Assembly: GCF_029633865.1 (NCBI RefSeq)
Contig: NC_079230.1
Location: 30,656,666-30,720,665, forward strand
Reading direction: 5' to 3'
Length of the DNA: 64,000 nt
Source: Lampris incognitus
Taxonomy: Eukaryota > Chordata > Actinopteri > Lampriformes > Lampridae
Shown here: one piece after another, positions 62,970 to 64,000 of the stretch
Numbering within the stretch: position 1 is the stretch's first letter
Layout of the letters: the number at the start of each line of letters is the position of its first letter
Position numbers and translations under genes: made by a program
The notes under the pieces: model-generated
The model's database searches: none
Seen by the model: only the letters and a program-made list of their open reading frames with translations
What the model was told of the DNA's origin: nothing

Positions 62970-64000
62970 TTAGGTTAACGTGTTACTGGAATAACATGTG
63001 GTTGGAGTAACTGGAAATAAGCACTGTGAAGACGGAAAGGTATCCGGGTGCAACTCCAGCAAGGAACAAAGTGTGAAACAGGGGCGTCTGGTCAACATAT
63101 TTTATTGTGTACTGTTATTGTTTAAACAATGTGCACCATAAAGATGCAATGTATCTACACCACTTTATGAAATCACCTGACACAGCTTCTGGAAAAAAAC
63201 TTCAATTTCACCAAAGGTTATGAATGTTTTGGTAGGACACGGTTCACGGTTCCTGATTAATCCAACACCTTATTTATTGTTGTTCTACCTATAATAAAAA
63301 CATTAATTTTACAAAGTATTTGTTAATCTTCTTCAAAAAATAGCTCCATCCATCATCGTCCTCTGCTTATCCGGTCGCAGGGGTAGCAGGTCCAGCAGGG
63401 AACCCCATACTACCCTTTCCCGGGCCACACAAAATAGCTTTGTATTAAGTTTTATTGTTGATCATATAAAATGAATTTTCTGGCAATATGTGATATATGC
63501 AAATATGTTATTAGTGAGAATAATTGAGAGAACGATACCAGGTACCAATCATTGGAGAGATTTGAGATGTGGGCTAGTGTATCACTTATTTCACCTACCA
63601 AATACATCTGGATAGGTGTCATTATAGGGTTGGGGTTACGTAACATTGCTGTATTTGAGGTTTTTACCCCCTCCCCAAAACACCTGAATGGTCCTACATG
63701 GACATTATAGGGGCTATGTTGGGGCTACATGAATATTGTAGCCCCAACATCCCTCTCTTTGTGTAGGTTTCTTACATAGTATATCTATATATCTATATCA
63801 CACGGTAATGAACTTGTCAGTGGCAGTCTCCACAGCTGATTTGTGGCTCATTGGGTGATGAGTTGATAATCAGATGGATATGCATGGCCTCTGGTCAGTG
63901 AGCTGGTTAAAATAATATTCCATCTTTGGTTGTTGCTAAAAGGTATATTTTATAATATAAACACATACATATAGTGCATACACTGTACATACTGTGTATG
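62970..64000. other. AT-rich sequence with a small repeat fragment
   Basis: Nothing coding recognised. At 63345-63430 CCATCCATCATCGTCCTCTG and GGTAGCAGGTCCAGCAGGGA resemble the end of a dispersed fish retroposon. Confidence 0.45.

Overview
The window is vertebrate nuclear DNA, most likely from a ray-finned (teleost) fish. It has spliced vertebrate genes in the MEN1-MAP4K2 order also found at human 11q13, and fish-type repeats: tRNA-derived SINEs, L2/RTE/Nimb-like LINEs, Tc1-like and hAT-like transposons, and large minisatellites. Everything here was read by eye, with no database search. Exon borders rest on splice consensus, reading phase and remembered human protein sequences.

Layout. 1-897: last exons of men1 (menin), then its 3' UTR and poly(A) signal. 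2284-32000: the whole of map4k2 (germinal centre kinase), 32 coding exons giving about 870 residues, with large repeat-filled introns. It starts only about 570 bp after the men1 poly(A) signal. 33-39 kb: a gene-free stretch with a SINE, an L1-type fragment, a badly decayed retrovirus-like fossil, a hAT-type MITE and another LINE remnant. 39.7-51.3 kb: two tandem RBM4-family genes on the plus strand. Each has a noncoding first exon, two coding exons (two RRMs plus one CCHC knuckle) and a probable 3'-UTR intron. 51.8-53.4 kb: CpG-rich DNA with ZNF143-like and ETS-like motifs, without a gene I can assign. 53.4-58.1 kb: a minisatellite, a decayed YqaJ-recombinase-like gene, and a Nimb/I-type LINE interrupted by a SINE. 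58.4-61.6 kb: candidate exons of an unrecognised gene that may include an in-frame 18-bp Pro/Ala minisatellite. 61.7-64 kb: two more hAT-type MITEs and unassigned sequence.

The genes have no shared pathway that I can infer. Menin is a nuclear chromatin scaffold, MAP4K2 is a cytoplasmic kinase upstream of JNK/p38, and the RBM4 proteins regulate splicing and translation. The most interesting signals are probable gene conversion between the two RBM4 genes reaching into the intron, a palindromic Tc1 element made of two head-inward 5' halves, a hAT foldback element with a second MITE near its centre, a MITE family whose internal repeat went from 4 to about 12 units, a promoter-proximal minisatellite in map4k2, and the unrecognised gene with the hexapeptide repeat.
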